From contig NC_060246.1 of NCBI RefSeq assembly GCF_921293095.1, forward strand, positions 136,772,198 through 136,836,197: DNA of 64,000 nucleotides, in the 5' to 3' direction. The DNA is from Ischnura elegans. Its lineage: Eukaryota; Arthropoda; Insecta; Odonata; Coenagrionidae. Below the pieces are notes generated by a model. It was not told the DNA's origin. It was given only the letters and a program-made list of their open reading frames with translations, and searched no databases. The translations under genes and the position numbers were made by a program. Positions within the stretch are counted from its first letter, which is position 1, and each line of letters opens with the position of its first letter. Of the stretch, positions 36,341-47,118 are shown in pieces.

Positions 36341-38924
36341 AAGGCCTGGTTACACGGTACATGAGAATGTACAAGAAAATGTGAGAATGTCTGAATCTCA
36401 GAATGAACGCGAAAATGCACCGTGTAACCACGCAAAATGTAAGAATGTATGAATTTCTGAACGCCTGCTCTAATTTCATTCAGACAATCATACAATTTGA
36501 ACTCAGAGTCACCTGGTGGCAGACTACGAAAACGACACATTCATTTCATCTGGCTTGAATAGACGACTTCTTTGTTTACGTACGGCCCCGATAGTTATTT
36601 GGATTTGATATGATCTTGCTTGACTTGGATATCTCACTGATTGGATATGGGTAGCGAAAGAATGGAACACAAGAAAAGGGGATGGGTAAAAGGAAGGATC
36701 AGATGGTAAGGCGCTGAATGTATGAACTGCGAGAATCGTACAAGATTGAGATCCAAACGACCGTTAAAAGGTCATAAAAAAGCATTTGATAGACAAATAA
36801 ATATGTTTCAAGTACTATTTACGCTGTATTTACTCGAGTTCCTGTTTTTGAATCGAGACTGACTGCAAATCGAGTCGAAATTTTAGGTGTTGCGTTGACA
36901 TGCAGCGAACGTTATGGGCATCGCAGTAATAAATATTGAATTTACCTTGCCAAAAGCCTCATATTTCTCGTATATTCTTGTGGCATGCGCCGATTCACAG
37001 GAGAAGGATGGAGAGAAATCACGACACACTCGCTTTAAAATCTAAAATTCAACTGCCTTTATTATGTCCTGTTTATTATATCACAAGGCTTAAGGGCACG
37101 AGAAATTTTGAAAATGTGCTTTTATTATGGAACACTACTATCCAACAAAATTTTAACGATATCGGCGAAAGACACTTTGAGAATATTCCTTGTTAGGGGC
37201 TCCTTGTGACGAGAGGCCGGCCGCCCATTACATTCCTTATTTTTAACCGTGGTTTAATCGTAATCAGTATTTATTCTTGTAAACAGCCACTTTCCTTATA
37301 ATTTGATCCTACAATGGGTAGAATGATAGGTACATTTATAGAGTTGTTTACAAAGTGAAATAAGTAACTTGATAAAATCCTACGGTAACCCTGATTTAAT
37401 AGTGTACTTACGTTGAGGATATCCCGTTGACAATATATATAATGTATTTGACTCCATTCTGTGGATCATCAACCACTCATTACTCTTCTTTTTGTCCCTT
37501 CGAACACAAGCAAAAAACTTCTCATCATCATCATCATCATTAGTCAACAATCCTAAGATTGGTTTGACGCAGCTCTCCATTTCTCTCTCCTTTCCGCTAA
37601 TCTCTTCATAGCTACATATTTATTCTCTTTTACATCCTTTATAACCTGTCCGATATAACTCATTCGGGGCCGTCCCTTGCCCTTTTTCCCTTCCACTTGT
37701 CCTTCAACGATTGTCTTCATCAGACCATCGTGCCTCAAAATGTGGCCAACTAAGTTGTCCCTTCTTCTGCTTAATGTTTCTAGGAGGCTTCTCTTTTCTC
37801 CTACTCTCCTTAGCACTTCATGGTTACTCACACGGTCAATCCATTTTATCTTCATCATTCTTCGGTAGCACCACATTTCGAATGCTTCCACTCTTGACTT
37901 CTCTGCTGCTGTCAACGTCCAAGCCTCGCTTCCATAGATAAACATACTCCATATGTAGCATCTGATGAATTGTTTCCTTACTTCTATGCTGGTATTTTCA
38001 GCTGTAAGAAGATTCTTCTTTTTGTAGAAAGCCCTCTTCGCCTGCGCTATTCTACTGTGTATTTCTTTCTTGCTCCGTCCATCGCTGGTAATTCGGCTTC
38101 CCAGGTAAGAGAACTCGTTCACCTCTTCAAGCTTATGCTTTCCTAGGTTGATGTTTGTTTTAGCCTCCTCTCTTTTACTGCAAACTAATATCTTAGTCTT
38201 CTTTTTGTTGATTTTCAGCTGATATCTGGCCATTGTCCTTTCCATGTTTGTCAACGTCTTCTTCAAATCCTTCTCTGTCTCGGCTATGACTGCTATGTCG
38301 TCAGCAAATCGCAGCATACTAATTTTTTCTCCGTGGATATTGACACCCGAAGCTTTCTGCTTGATTTCGTTGATGGCTTTCTCTATGTAAACATTAAAAA
38401 TTAAGGGGGAAAGCGCACAACCTTGTCTCACCCCTTTTCTTATTCTCGCTTCTGCACCGTTTGGTCCACATTTGATAACAGCGATTATATTCGCCAAATT
38501 TGCGTTTGAGTCCCTACATAGACAGTTTTTCTATCCACTTCCTCAGTCTGTCATCAGTGGATACCGTGCCGTGATGTTACGCGCGCACGCTCCGTCACGT
38601 GTTTTCAAACAATCGATGAAGATTATTTTTAAAGACCCATATTTCAGCTATAAAACATTATTCATCCGCGAAATTTTCGGCAAGTACATTTGAGGTAAGG
38701 ATCTTATTATTCTAGTAATTTTAAAAAAGTTTGCATGTTCCCCATTGGTTTATATTTGAAGTTGAAATAATTTGTTGCGCATTCAAAAATGTACGAAAAA
38801 ATGTACCGTGTAACCACCTATTCGTGGATCTTGTCCATGAGAATGTACAAGAATCTGTTCAGAAAACTATTCAGAAAAATGTACAGAATCTTGTACATTC
38901 TAATGTACCGTGTAACCAGGCCTT
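36341..38924. mobile_element. Candidate transposon ends, possibly PIF/Harbinger-like
   Basis: The left end AAGGCCTGGTTACACGGTAC (36341) continues ATGAGAATGTACAAGA. The right end (38924 backwards) reads AAGGCCTGGTTACACGGTAC then ATTAGAATGTACAAGA, so the ends pair over about 36 bp. TAA precedes AGGCC at the left and follows GGCCT at the right, a 3-bp duplication as in PIF/Harbinger elements. However, shorter internal inverted copies (CACCGTGTAACCACG near 36420; TACCGTGTAACCACC near 38803) mean these could be two small MITEs instead. A LINE fragment and the start of the tandem duplication lie between them. Confidence 0.45.
37522..38510 (-). mobile_element. 5'-truncated RTE-like LINE (copy 1)
   Basis: An intact 314-codon frame (38497-37553) encodes the C-terminal part of a reverse transcriptase: GVRQGCALSPLIFNVYIEKA, the catalytic FADD box (LRFADDIAVIAE), YQLKINKKKTK, then the tail EAFEMWCYRRMMKIKW and GHILRHDGLMKTIVEGQVEG. 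The endonuclease and the first reverse-transcriptase motifs are absent. The stop is followed within about 12 nt by an ATG microsatellite (37522-37540), as in RTE elements. The open frame suggests a young insertion, but it cannot be autonomous. Confidence 0.88.
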
Positions 38925-39427
38925 AAGACGTGCGTTTTTTGCCCGTGCCGCATTATGTCAAGTGTTTTACGAGCTCAAGCCTGATTCTTCGATGCTATTT
39001 TTTCCAAAGAAAATGGCGGACGGATAATTATGTCAAGTACATGAAGGTGTGGCAATGGTGGCACTATTGGTATCCAGAAACCCAAATTCATCGCGGATGC
39101 ACCAGTTTTTACGCATATTTACCTTCAATTTTTTTCTAATAAGCAAGGCTCGAGCAAGGAGGGAGAAGTTGTTATCTCTTCGGCAGTCATTAGGATGTTC
39201 TCTTCGATCATTTTTTCAATCGAAAGAGATAATTCATAAGCACAATCTCAGCTTTATTTATGTGTTTCCTGTCATGTTGAGGCATTATGAGACTTTCTTC
39301 CGATTTTGGAGCTTATTTTCGCGGAACGATTTCCGAGACATAAGTAAGGTGCATAGAAGAAAACCAAAACGTCCATTGAAATTCTTATTAAATATAGCAT
39401 CAGCTTTTTCTGTCGTTCATATTGATT

Positions 39428-39617
39428 CATGATAAAAACTACGAATGGTAATTTCCAGACTTTAATATAACCATGAACGATGGTTTCGACATTCTATGCC
39501 ATTTTCAAGAAAAAAAAGACAGAATGAACTTGAACATGACATAGCATGTCAATATCATGGTTGGTATTGGAGTTTTATATGAAAGTACGGAAATTACCAT
39601 TTGTAGTTTTTATCATG
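39428..39617. mobile_element. 190-bp MITE (copy 1)
   Basis: CATGATAAAAACTAC at the left and GTAGTTTTTATCATG at the right pair; pairing continues with mismatches through AATGGTAATTTCC to about 40 bp. Non-coding. The duplicate lies at 43158-43347. Confidence 0.75.
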
Positions 39618-40021
39618 TACGATGGTTATTCCAGAAATAAGGTTCGATTGGCCGTAACTATTTGAATTTGGCGCTAAGGACAAAACACGAACGCGCGCCG
39701 ACTCCCGGCATGTCTTGCGCGACTCCCGGCATGTCTTGCGCGACAAGCGCTGCCATTAGCGTATCCATAGAGTTAACATTACTAAGGAGGCCCCACTAGG
39801 TGGCGGTAGCAGTCATAATTTGAACACGGGTCCCGCGCATTAATTCAAACTCCAACTTTTGCCACTTGTGGCGCGACCAACACTACCATCCCCTTCATTT
39901 GGCTTGTTGTCAGTGGCGGCTTATGAGTGATCGGCTGTTATCATCCTCCGTGAGCCGAGAATTTCACCGATTTTGGTGTTTTTTTAGTATTTCTCCACCA
40001 GTAAGATATTTACGAAATATC

Positions 40022-40105
40022 ATGGGTAAATCTCGGTGTTTTGTGCCCGGATGCAGCTCCGGCTACGATTGGGAGCTGAGGGAAAATAAGCGGTTGGGAA
40101 TATAG
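40022..40105 (+). pseudogene. THAP zinc-finger N-terminus, interrupted (copy 1)
   Basis: From the ATG at 40022 the frame reads MGKSRCFVPGCSSGY then DWELRENKRLGI. The C..PGC.SGY start is the hallmark of a THAP-type C2CH DNA-binding domain, found in THAP proteins and P-element transposases. The later Cys and His ligands and the rest of the domain are missing because a foldback element begins at 40103. I cannot tell a host gene from a transposase exon. Confidence 0.6.
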
Positions 40106-40969
40106 GACCATAGCAAGAATTTTTATCATACAGACTGTCCCAAGGGTCGTGTGTCATTCTTGACCTGTAATTTTAGTAGCTTTGCATGGAGCAATATTCA
40201 TGAAAATTGTCACACTTATGGGGAAAGGTCCTAAGTTTTGTTGAGTGTAAGCAAAATTTTACAATTTTGACCTTTTGACCTCACAAAGTGGGTCCAAACC
40301 AAAAATTTGAGTTTGCCTTATGGGGTTTCAATGTTAAAAAAATCGAGATAGACAAAAGTGTGAATTTCATTGACCAATATGTCAATTCTTAGGTTTTCGG
40401 ACACGAGGAAACCGAAAATAACACTTTTATTTACGAATATTCAACCGTTGACCCAGTAAGGTCACCGTCAAGGTCTTAAGGGTGGCAAAAGGAATAGCAT
40501 ACCAACAAAGGTGTCGATCCATGGATTTTGTAGGGTGCCCAAGTCATTGGTATTGTCCAAATACCCGTATTATTCACTAATTGACCTCCGAGGGTCACCA
40601 CGGAGGTCTAAGGTCATAGAGTTAAAAGTCGGGCAATCATAAAAACCAAGGGGTCAAACCATAGGTTTTGAAGGGTGCCAAAGTCGGTTAGGCTGTTCGT
40701 AGATCCGTATTGTTGATATTTTGACCTCCGAAGGTCACAATTGGGGTCAAAGGTCATAGAGTCAAACGTCGAGCCATCATGACAACCAAGGTGTCAATCC
40801 ATTGGTTTTGAAGGGTGCCAAAGTCGGTTAGGCTGTTCGTAGATCCGTATTGTTGATTTTTTGACCTCCGAAGGTCACAATTGGGGTCAAAGGTCATAGA
40901 GTCAAACGTCGAGCCATCATGACAACCAATGTGTCAAACCATAGGTTTTGAAGGGTGCCAAAGTCGGTT
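40103..40969 (+). mobile_element. Foldback element, left arm only (copy 1)
   Basis: Identical to the left arm of the complete element at 43833. It is cut off by the duplication joint at 40969, inside the third of its 140-bp repeats that share AAGGGTGCCAAAGTCGG (40671, 40811, 40951). Confidence 0.9.
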
Positions 40970-41251
40970 TTTTTAACCGTGGTTTAATCGTAATCAGTAT
41001 TTATTCTTGTAAACAGCCACTTTCCTTATAATTTGATCCTACAATGGGTAGAATGATAGGTACATTTATAGAGTTGTTTACAAAGTGAAATAAGTAACTT
41101 GATAAAATCCTACGGTAACCCTGATTTAATAGTGTACTTACGTTGAGGATATCCCGTTGACAATATATATAATGTATTTGACTCCATTCTGTGGATCATC
41201 AACCACTCATTACTCTTCTTTTTGTCCCTTCGAACACAAGCAAAAAACTTC

Positions 41252-42240
41252 TCATCATCATCATCATCATTAGTCAACAATCCTAAGATTGGTTTGACGC
41301 AGCTCTCCATTTCTCTCTCCTTTCCGCTAATCTCTTCATAGCTACATATTTATTCTCTTTTACATCCTTTATAACCTGTCCGATATAACTCATTCGGGGC
41401 CGTCCCTTGCCCTTTTTCCCTTCCACTTGTCCTTCAACGATTGTCTTCATCAGACCATCGTGCCTCAAAATGTGGCCAACTAAGTTGTCCCTTCTTCTGC
41501 TTAATGTTTCTAGGAGGCTTCTCTTTTCTCCTACTCTCCTTAGCACTTCATGGTTACTCACACGGTCAATCCATTTTATCTTCATCATTCTTCGGTAGCA
41601 CCACATTTCGAATGCTTCCACTCTTGACTTCTCTGCTGCTGTCAACGTCCAAGCCTCGCTTCCATAGATAAACATACTCCATATGTAGCATCTGATGAAT
41701 TGTTTCCTTACTTCTATGCTGGTATTTTCAGCTGTAAGAAGATTCTTCTTTTTGTAGAAAGCCCTCTTCGCCTGCGCTATTCTACTGTGTATTTCTTTCT
41801 TGCTCCGTCCATCGCTGGTAATTCGGCTTCCCAGGTAAGAGAACTCGTTCACCTCTTCAAGCTTATGCTTTCCTAGGTTGATGTTTGTTTTAGCCTCCTC
41901 TCTTTTACTGCAAACTAATATCTTAGTCTTCTTTTTGTTGATTTTCAGCTGATATCTGGCCATTGTCCTTTCCATGTTTGTCAACGTCTTCTTCAAATCC
42001 TTCTCTGTCTCGGCTATGACTGCTATGTCGTCAGCAAATCGCAGCATACTAATTTTTTCTCCGTGGATATTGACACCCGAAGCTTTCTGCTTGATTTCGT
42101 TGATGGCTTTCTCTATGTAAACATTAAAAATTAAGGGGGAAAGCGCACAACCTTGTCTCACCCCTTTTCTTATTCTCGCTTCTGCACCGTTTGGTCCACA
42201 TTTGATAACAGCGATTATATTCGCCAAATTTGCGTTTGAG
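41252..42240 (-). mobile_element. 5'-truncated RTE-like LINE (copy 2)
   Basis: Second copy of the LINE fragment at 37522-38510, carried by the tandem duplication rather than by new retrotransposition. The 314-codon frame is at 42227-41283. Confidence 0.88.
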
Positions 42241-43157
42241 TCCCTACATAGACAGTTTTTCTATCCACTTCCTCAGTCTGTCATCAGTGGATACCGTGCC
42301 GTGATGTTACGCGCGCACGCTCCGTCACGTGTTTTCAAACAATCGATGAAGATTATTTTTAAAGACCCATATTTCAGCTATAAAACATTATTCATCCGCG
42401 AAATTTTCGGCAAGTACATTTGAGGTAAGGATCTTATTATTCTAGTAATTTTAAAAAAGTTTGCATGTTCCCCATTGGTTTATATTTGAAGTTGAAATAA
42501 TTTGTTGCGCATTCAAAAATGTACGAAAAAATGTACCGTGTAACCACCTATTCGTGGATCTTGTCCATGAGAATGTACAAGAATCTGTTCAGAAAACTAT
42601 TCAGAAAAATGTACAGAATCTTGTACATTCTAATGTACCGTGTAACCAGGCCTTAAGACGTGCGTTTTTTGCCCGTGCCGCATTATGTCAAGTGTTTTAC
42701 GAGCTCAAGCCTGATTCTTCGATGCTATTTTTTCCAAAGAAAATGGCGGACGGATAATTATGTCAAGTACATGAAGGTGTGGCAATGGTGGCACTATTGG
42801 TATCCAGAAACCCAAATTCATCGCGGATGCACCAGTTTTTACGCATATTTACCTTCAATTTTTTTCTAATAAGCAAGGCTCGAGCAAGGAGGGAGAAGTT
42901 GTTATCTCTTCGGCAGTCATTAGGATGTTCTCTTCGATCATTTTTTCAATCGAAAGAGATAATTCATAAGCACAATCTCAGCTTTATTTATGTGTTTCCT
43001 GTCATGTTGAGGCATTATGAGACTTTCTTCCGATTTTGGAGCTTATTTTCGCGGAACGATTTCCGAGACATAAGTAAGGTGCATAGAAGAAAACCAAAAC
43101 GTCCATTGAAATTCTTATTAAATATAGCATCAGCTTTTTCTGTCGTTCATATTGATT

Positions 43158-43347
43158 CATGATAAAAACTACGAATGGTAATTTCCAGACTTTAATATAA
43201 CCATGAACGATGGTTTCGACATTCTATGCCATTTTCAAGAAAAAAAAGACAGAATGAACTTGAACATGACATAGCATGTCAATATCATGGTTGGTATTGG
43301 AGTTTTATATGAAAGTACGGAAATTACCATTTGTAGTTTTTATCATG
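43158..43347. mobile_element. 190-bp MITE (copy 2)
   Basis: Duplicate of the MITE at 39428-39617, carried along in the tandem unit. Confidence 0.75.
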
Positions 43348-43751
43348 TACGATGGTTATTCCAGAAATAAGGTTCGATTGGCCGTAACTATTTGAATTTG
43401 GCGCTAAGGACAAAACACGAACGCGCGCCGACTCCCGGCATGTCTTGCGCGACTCCCGGCATGTCTTGCGCGACAAGCGCTGCCATTAGCGTATCCATAG
43501 AGTTAACATTACTAAGGAGGCCCCACTAGGTGGCGGTAGCAGTCATAATTTGAACACGGGTCCCGCGCATTAATTCAAACTCCAACTTTTGCCACTTGTG
43601 GCGCGACCAACACTACCATCCCCTTCATTTGGCTTGTTGTCAGTGGCGGCTTATGAGTGATCGGCTGTTATCATCCTCCGTGAGCCGAGAATTTCACCGA
43701 TTTTGGTGTTTTTTTAGTATTTCTCCACCAGTAAGATATTTACGAAATATC

Positions 43752-43835
43752 ATGGGTAAATCTCGGTGTTTTGTGCCCGGATGCAGCTCCGGCTACGATT
43801 GGGAGCTGAGGGAAAATAAGCGGTTGGGAATATAG
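43752..43835 (+). pseudogene. THAP zinc-finger N-terminus, interrupted (copy 2)
   Basis: Same MGKSRCFVPGCSSGY start. Here the foldback element is complete. Beyond its right end at 45790, ATACCGGATCTG could continue the frame as IPDL. ATA occurs on both sides of the element, so the THAP reading frame was probably the insertion target. The continuation after 45790 is open for about 30 codons but shows no clear THAP ligands. Confidence 0.6.
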
Positions 43836-45790
43836 GACCATAGCAAGAATTTTTATCATACAGACTGTCCCAAGGGTCGTGTGTCATTCTTGACCTGTAA
43901 TTTTAGTAGCTTTGCATGGAGCAATATTCATGAAAATTGTCACACTTATGGGGAAAGGTCCTAAGTTTTGTTGAGTGTAAGCAAAATTTTACAATTTTGA
44001 CCTTTTGACCTCACAAAGTGGGTCCAAACCAAAAATTTGAGTTTGCCTTATGGGGTTTCAATGTTAAAAAAATCGAGATAGACAAAAGTGTGAATTTCAT
44101 TGACCAATATGTCAATTCTTAGGTTTTCGGACACGAGGAAACCGAAAATAACACTTTTATTTACGAATATTCAACCGTTGACCCAGTAAGGTCACCGTCA
44201 AGGTCTTAAGGGTGGCAAAAGGAATAGCATACCAACAAAGGTGTCGATCCATGGATTTTGTAGGGTGCCCAAGTCATTGGTATTGTCCAAATACCCGTAT
44301 TATTCACTAATTGACCTCCGAGGGTCACCACGGAGGTCTAAGGTCATAGAGTTAAAAGTCGGGCAATCATAAAAACCAAGGGGTCAAACCATAGGTTTTG
44401 AAGGGTGCCAAAGTCGGTTAGGCTGTTCGTAGATCCGTATTGTTGATATTTTGACCTCCGAAGGTCACAATTGGGGTCAAAGGTCATAGAGTCAAACGTC
44501 GAGCCATCATGACAACCAAGGTGTCAATCCATTGGTTTTGAAGGGTGCCAAAGTCGGTTAGGCTGTTCGTAGATCCGTATTGTTGATTTTTTGACCTCCG
44601 AAGGTCACAATTGGGGTCAAAGGTCATAGAGTCAAACGTCGAGCCATCATGACAACCAATGTGTCAAACCATAGGTTTTGAAGGGTGCCAAAGTCGGTTA
44701 GGCTGTTCGTACATCCGTATTGTTGATATTTTGACCTTCGAAGGTCATAATGGGGGTCAAGGGTCATAGAGTTAAATCGGCCCACCATGACAACAAAAGA
44801 GTGTAACAATGTGTTTTAAAGGGTGCCCAAGTCAGTTTTGCTGTTTTTAAATCCGTATTGTCGACTTTTTATTACCAGCGAGGGTCACAATGGGGTCAGA
44901 GGTCATAGAGGTATGTTTTGAAATAATAGGAAACAAACAACAAAACAACCTTTGGTTGGGGACATTAGTTTTCCTATTATTTCAAAACATACCTCTATGA
45001 CCTCTGACCCCATTGTGACCCTCGCTGGTAATAAAAAGTCGACAATACGGATTTAAAAACAGCAAAACTGACTTGGGCACCCTTTAAAACACATTGTTAC
45101 ACTCTTTTGCTGTCATGGTGGGCCGATTTAACTCTATGACCCTTGACCCCCATTATGACCTTCGGAGGTCAAAATATCAACGATACGGATCTACGAACAG
45201 CCTAACCGACTTTGGCACCCTTCAAAACCTATGGTTTGACCCCTTGGTTTTTATGATTGCCCGACTTTTAACTCTATGACCTTAGACCTCCGTGGTGACC
45301 CTCGGAGGTCAATTAGTGAATAATACGGGTATTTGGACAATACCAATGACTTGGGCACCCTACAAAACCCATGGATCGACACCTTTGTTGGTATGCTATT
45401 CATTTTGCCACCCTTATGACCTTGACGGTGACCTTACTGGGTCAACGGTTGAATATTCGTAAATAAAAGTGTTATTTTCGGTTTTCTCGTGTCCAAAAAC
45501 CTAAGAATTGACATATTGGTCAATGAAATTCACACTTTTGTCTATCTCGATTTTTTTAACATTGAAACCCCATAAGGCAAACTCAAATTTTTGGTTTGGA
45601 CCCACTTTGTGAGGTCAAAAGGTCAAAATTGTAAAATTTTGCTTACACTCAACAAAACTTAGGACCTTTCCCCATAAGTGTGACAATTTTCATGAATATT
45701 GCTCCATGCAAAGTTACTAAAATTACAGGTCAAAAATGACACACGACCCATGGGACAGTCTGTATGATAAAAATTCTTGCTATGGTCCTA
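43833..45790. mobile_element. Foldback-type element, 2-kb palindrome with 140-bp subrepeats
   Basis: The outer ends TAGGACCATAGCAAGAATTT and its reverse complement are at 43833 and 45790. The left arm (43833-44935) and right arm (44974-45790) pair almost throughout, with a spacer of about 36 bp near 44938-44973. Arms contain tandem units of 140 bp (AAGGGTGCC... TTGACCTCCGAAGGTCAC). The left arm has about five and the right about three, so the right arm is about 280 bp shorter. No protein is encoded. ATA on both sides may be a 3-bp target duplication. The design matches foldback elements; the superfamily is not decided by the sequence. Confidence 0.85.
44240..44935 (+). repeat. 140-bp tandem repeats in the foldback arm
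   Basis: Homologous points (AAGGGTGCCMAAGTC) recur at about 44261, 44401, 44541, 44681 and 44821, always 140 bp apart. Neighbouring units differ by a few bases. Each contains a small palindrome TTGACCTCCGAAGGTCA. The array continues in inverted order in the right arm, with two units fewer. Confidence 0.9.
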
Positions 45791-46435
45791 ATACCGGATC
45801 TGACCCGTCCCCAAGTGTGCCTAGGTGGTCTGGTAATGATGTCAACGAGTGCTCTTCTTTATGAGCTGCGCAGGAATCATTCTTAATTCTCTAAAACATA
45901 GGTGCCGGAAGTTTAAAGACATGGTTGATATCTATGGGCCCTCAAACTTAATTCAGGCTAGGGAAAGTTAACAGCGTTTCCTTACCCACTTATTCTTCCC
46001 TTCTCTCAACGTGAATTAGCGTACCGATTTTGTGATTACGTACATTTTCACCACCAGGAAACTACATAAACTCACGGTGATAGTTATATTTTCGTGGGCA
46101 GTTGACACGAACTTTATTTTTTAGCAATGAACGATTGAGACATGGATTCAAATTCGCCGCAAAGCGTGCCTCTCGCGGCCATATTAGGGTGCCTTCACAG
46201 CTCCGCGTTGCGTCGACGCCACGAGAGCTCCCGCTCCGCCAGCAAATTTTGCCCTTCACAGCTCTGCGTTGCGAAACGTGGATTCAAATTCGCCGCGTAG
46301 CGTGCCTCTTGTGGGCGTGTATTGCTTGGGAACAACCCGGGCTCGCTACATCAGCGCCGCTATTTGATGCGATCGGTGGGAATCACAGGAACCAAGGGAG
46401 TGGAGAATCCTGTGTAGAGTATTTATGAGCGTATC
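45791..46435. other. Spacer with a local direct repeat
   Basis: GGATTCAAATTCGCCGC plus AGCGTGCCTCT occurs at about 46142 and again at about 46279, 137 bp apart. CTTCACAGCTCCGCGTTGCG (46192) recurs as CTTCACAGCTCTGCGTTGCG (46255). This GC-richer block is probably a decayed repeat. No gene recognised. Confidence 0.5.
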
Positions 46436-46469
46436 TGTTGCTGTGTGCTCTTTATAGTGTCATTTCACA

Positions 46470-47118
46470 ATGTTTGAGATAATTGATCAGCTCGCCAATT
46501 GTGCAGTAAGGGCAGTGATACGGTTTTTATCTACAAGAAACATTTCAGCGGCAGAAATTCATCGGCAGATTACTGAAGTTTACGATCCTAACCATAAGCG
46601 GATCTAGGGGGGCACGGGCACACGTGCCCCCTCCCCTCCCCTAGTTTCCGACAGACCATTAAACATTATGCAAGATTGATTTTTAATACGGTCCCATTAT
46701 CATTGCGCTCTTTTTGTGTTACGAGGTACCCTTGTGCAACCCCCAGAACAAAATCCTGGATCCGCCCCTGGTCCTAACGTAATGAGTGATAAGTGGGTGC
46801 GACCTTTCAATGAAGGACGGGAAAATGTGCATGACGGGTGACGATCAGTGATTTCAGCCGATTTGGTCATTTCGGTTGACGAAAAAATCCAACGACCCAC
46901 CGTACAGCCCAAACTTGGCGCCAAGTGATTTCCACTAGTTCCGCTACGTAAAGGAGTTTCTTGGCGGCAAGCGCTTCGACACAGATGATGAAGTGAAAGA
47001 AGCAGTTGCAGACTAGTTATCTTCTTAGGCGGCCGATATCTAGAACTTAGGCATTCAAAAGCTGGTTGAATGATGTCACAAATGATCAAATAAGGAAGGA
47101 AATCATGTAGAAAAATAG
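46470..47118 (+). mobile_element. Mariner-like transposon relic
   Basis: From the ATG at 46470 the translation matches mariner transposases: EIIDQLANCAVRAVIRFL and AAEIHRQITEVYDPN. After a nested MITE (46593-46770) it resumes with VMSDKWVRPFNEGRENVHD and a SADLVISVDEKI block. The central catalytic part is deleted. The C-terminal KEFLGGKRFDTDDEVKEAV and LGIQKLVE...NHVEK follow, ending with TAG at 47116. Several stops interrupt it. Terminal repeats were not identified with confidence. Confidence 0.85.
46593..46770. mobile_element. hAT-type MITE nested in the mariner relic
   Basis: The ends CATAAGCGGATCTAGG and CCTGGATCCGCCCCTG are imperfect inverted repeats. The target duplication is ATCCTAAC/GTCCTAAC (46585-46592 and 46771-46778, 7 of 8). 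It interrupts the transposase after VYDPN, so it inserted after the mariner copy. Confidence 0.85.

Larger units (their letters stand above)
37240..40969. repeat. 3,730-bp tandem duplication, copy 1
   Basis: Every line compared with 40970-44699 is the same at a constant offset of 3,730, and all frames longer than 60 codons translate identically. The unit holds a LINE fragment, right-end transposon sequence, a 190-bp MITE, a 21-bp doublet (GACTCCCGGCATGTCTTGCGC at 39700-39741), a THAP fragment and the first 867 bp of a foldback element. At 40967-40975 the joint reads CGG, seven T, AAC. That is the two T of the right edge plus the five T of the left edge, so no microhomology is required. Confidence 0.97.
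40970..44699. repeat. 3,730-bp tandem duplication, copy 2
   Basis: Head-to-tail second copy. Its right edge runs on without a break into the rest of the foldback element, so the original locus continues at 44700. I saw no substitution against copy 1, which means either very recent duplication or an assembly artefact. Confidence 0.97.

Noticed and set aside
38731-39027. Repetitive protein-like frame with VHENVQESVQKTIQKNVQ
   Set aside because: The periodicity comes from the TGTACA-rich transposon end, not from a protein repeat.
39049-39432. A 127-codon plus-strand frame, repeated at 42779-43162
   Set aside because: No domain, signal or splice partner. Its duplication is explained by the 3.7-kb tandem copy.
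40500-40969. Regularly spaced repeats as a CRISPR array
   Set aside because: The 140-bp units are repeated throughout, without short repeats and unique spacers, in a eukaryotic context.
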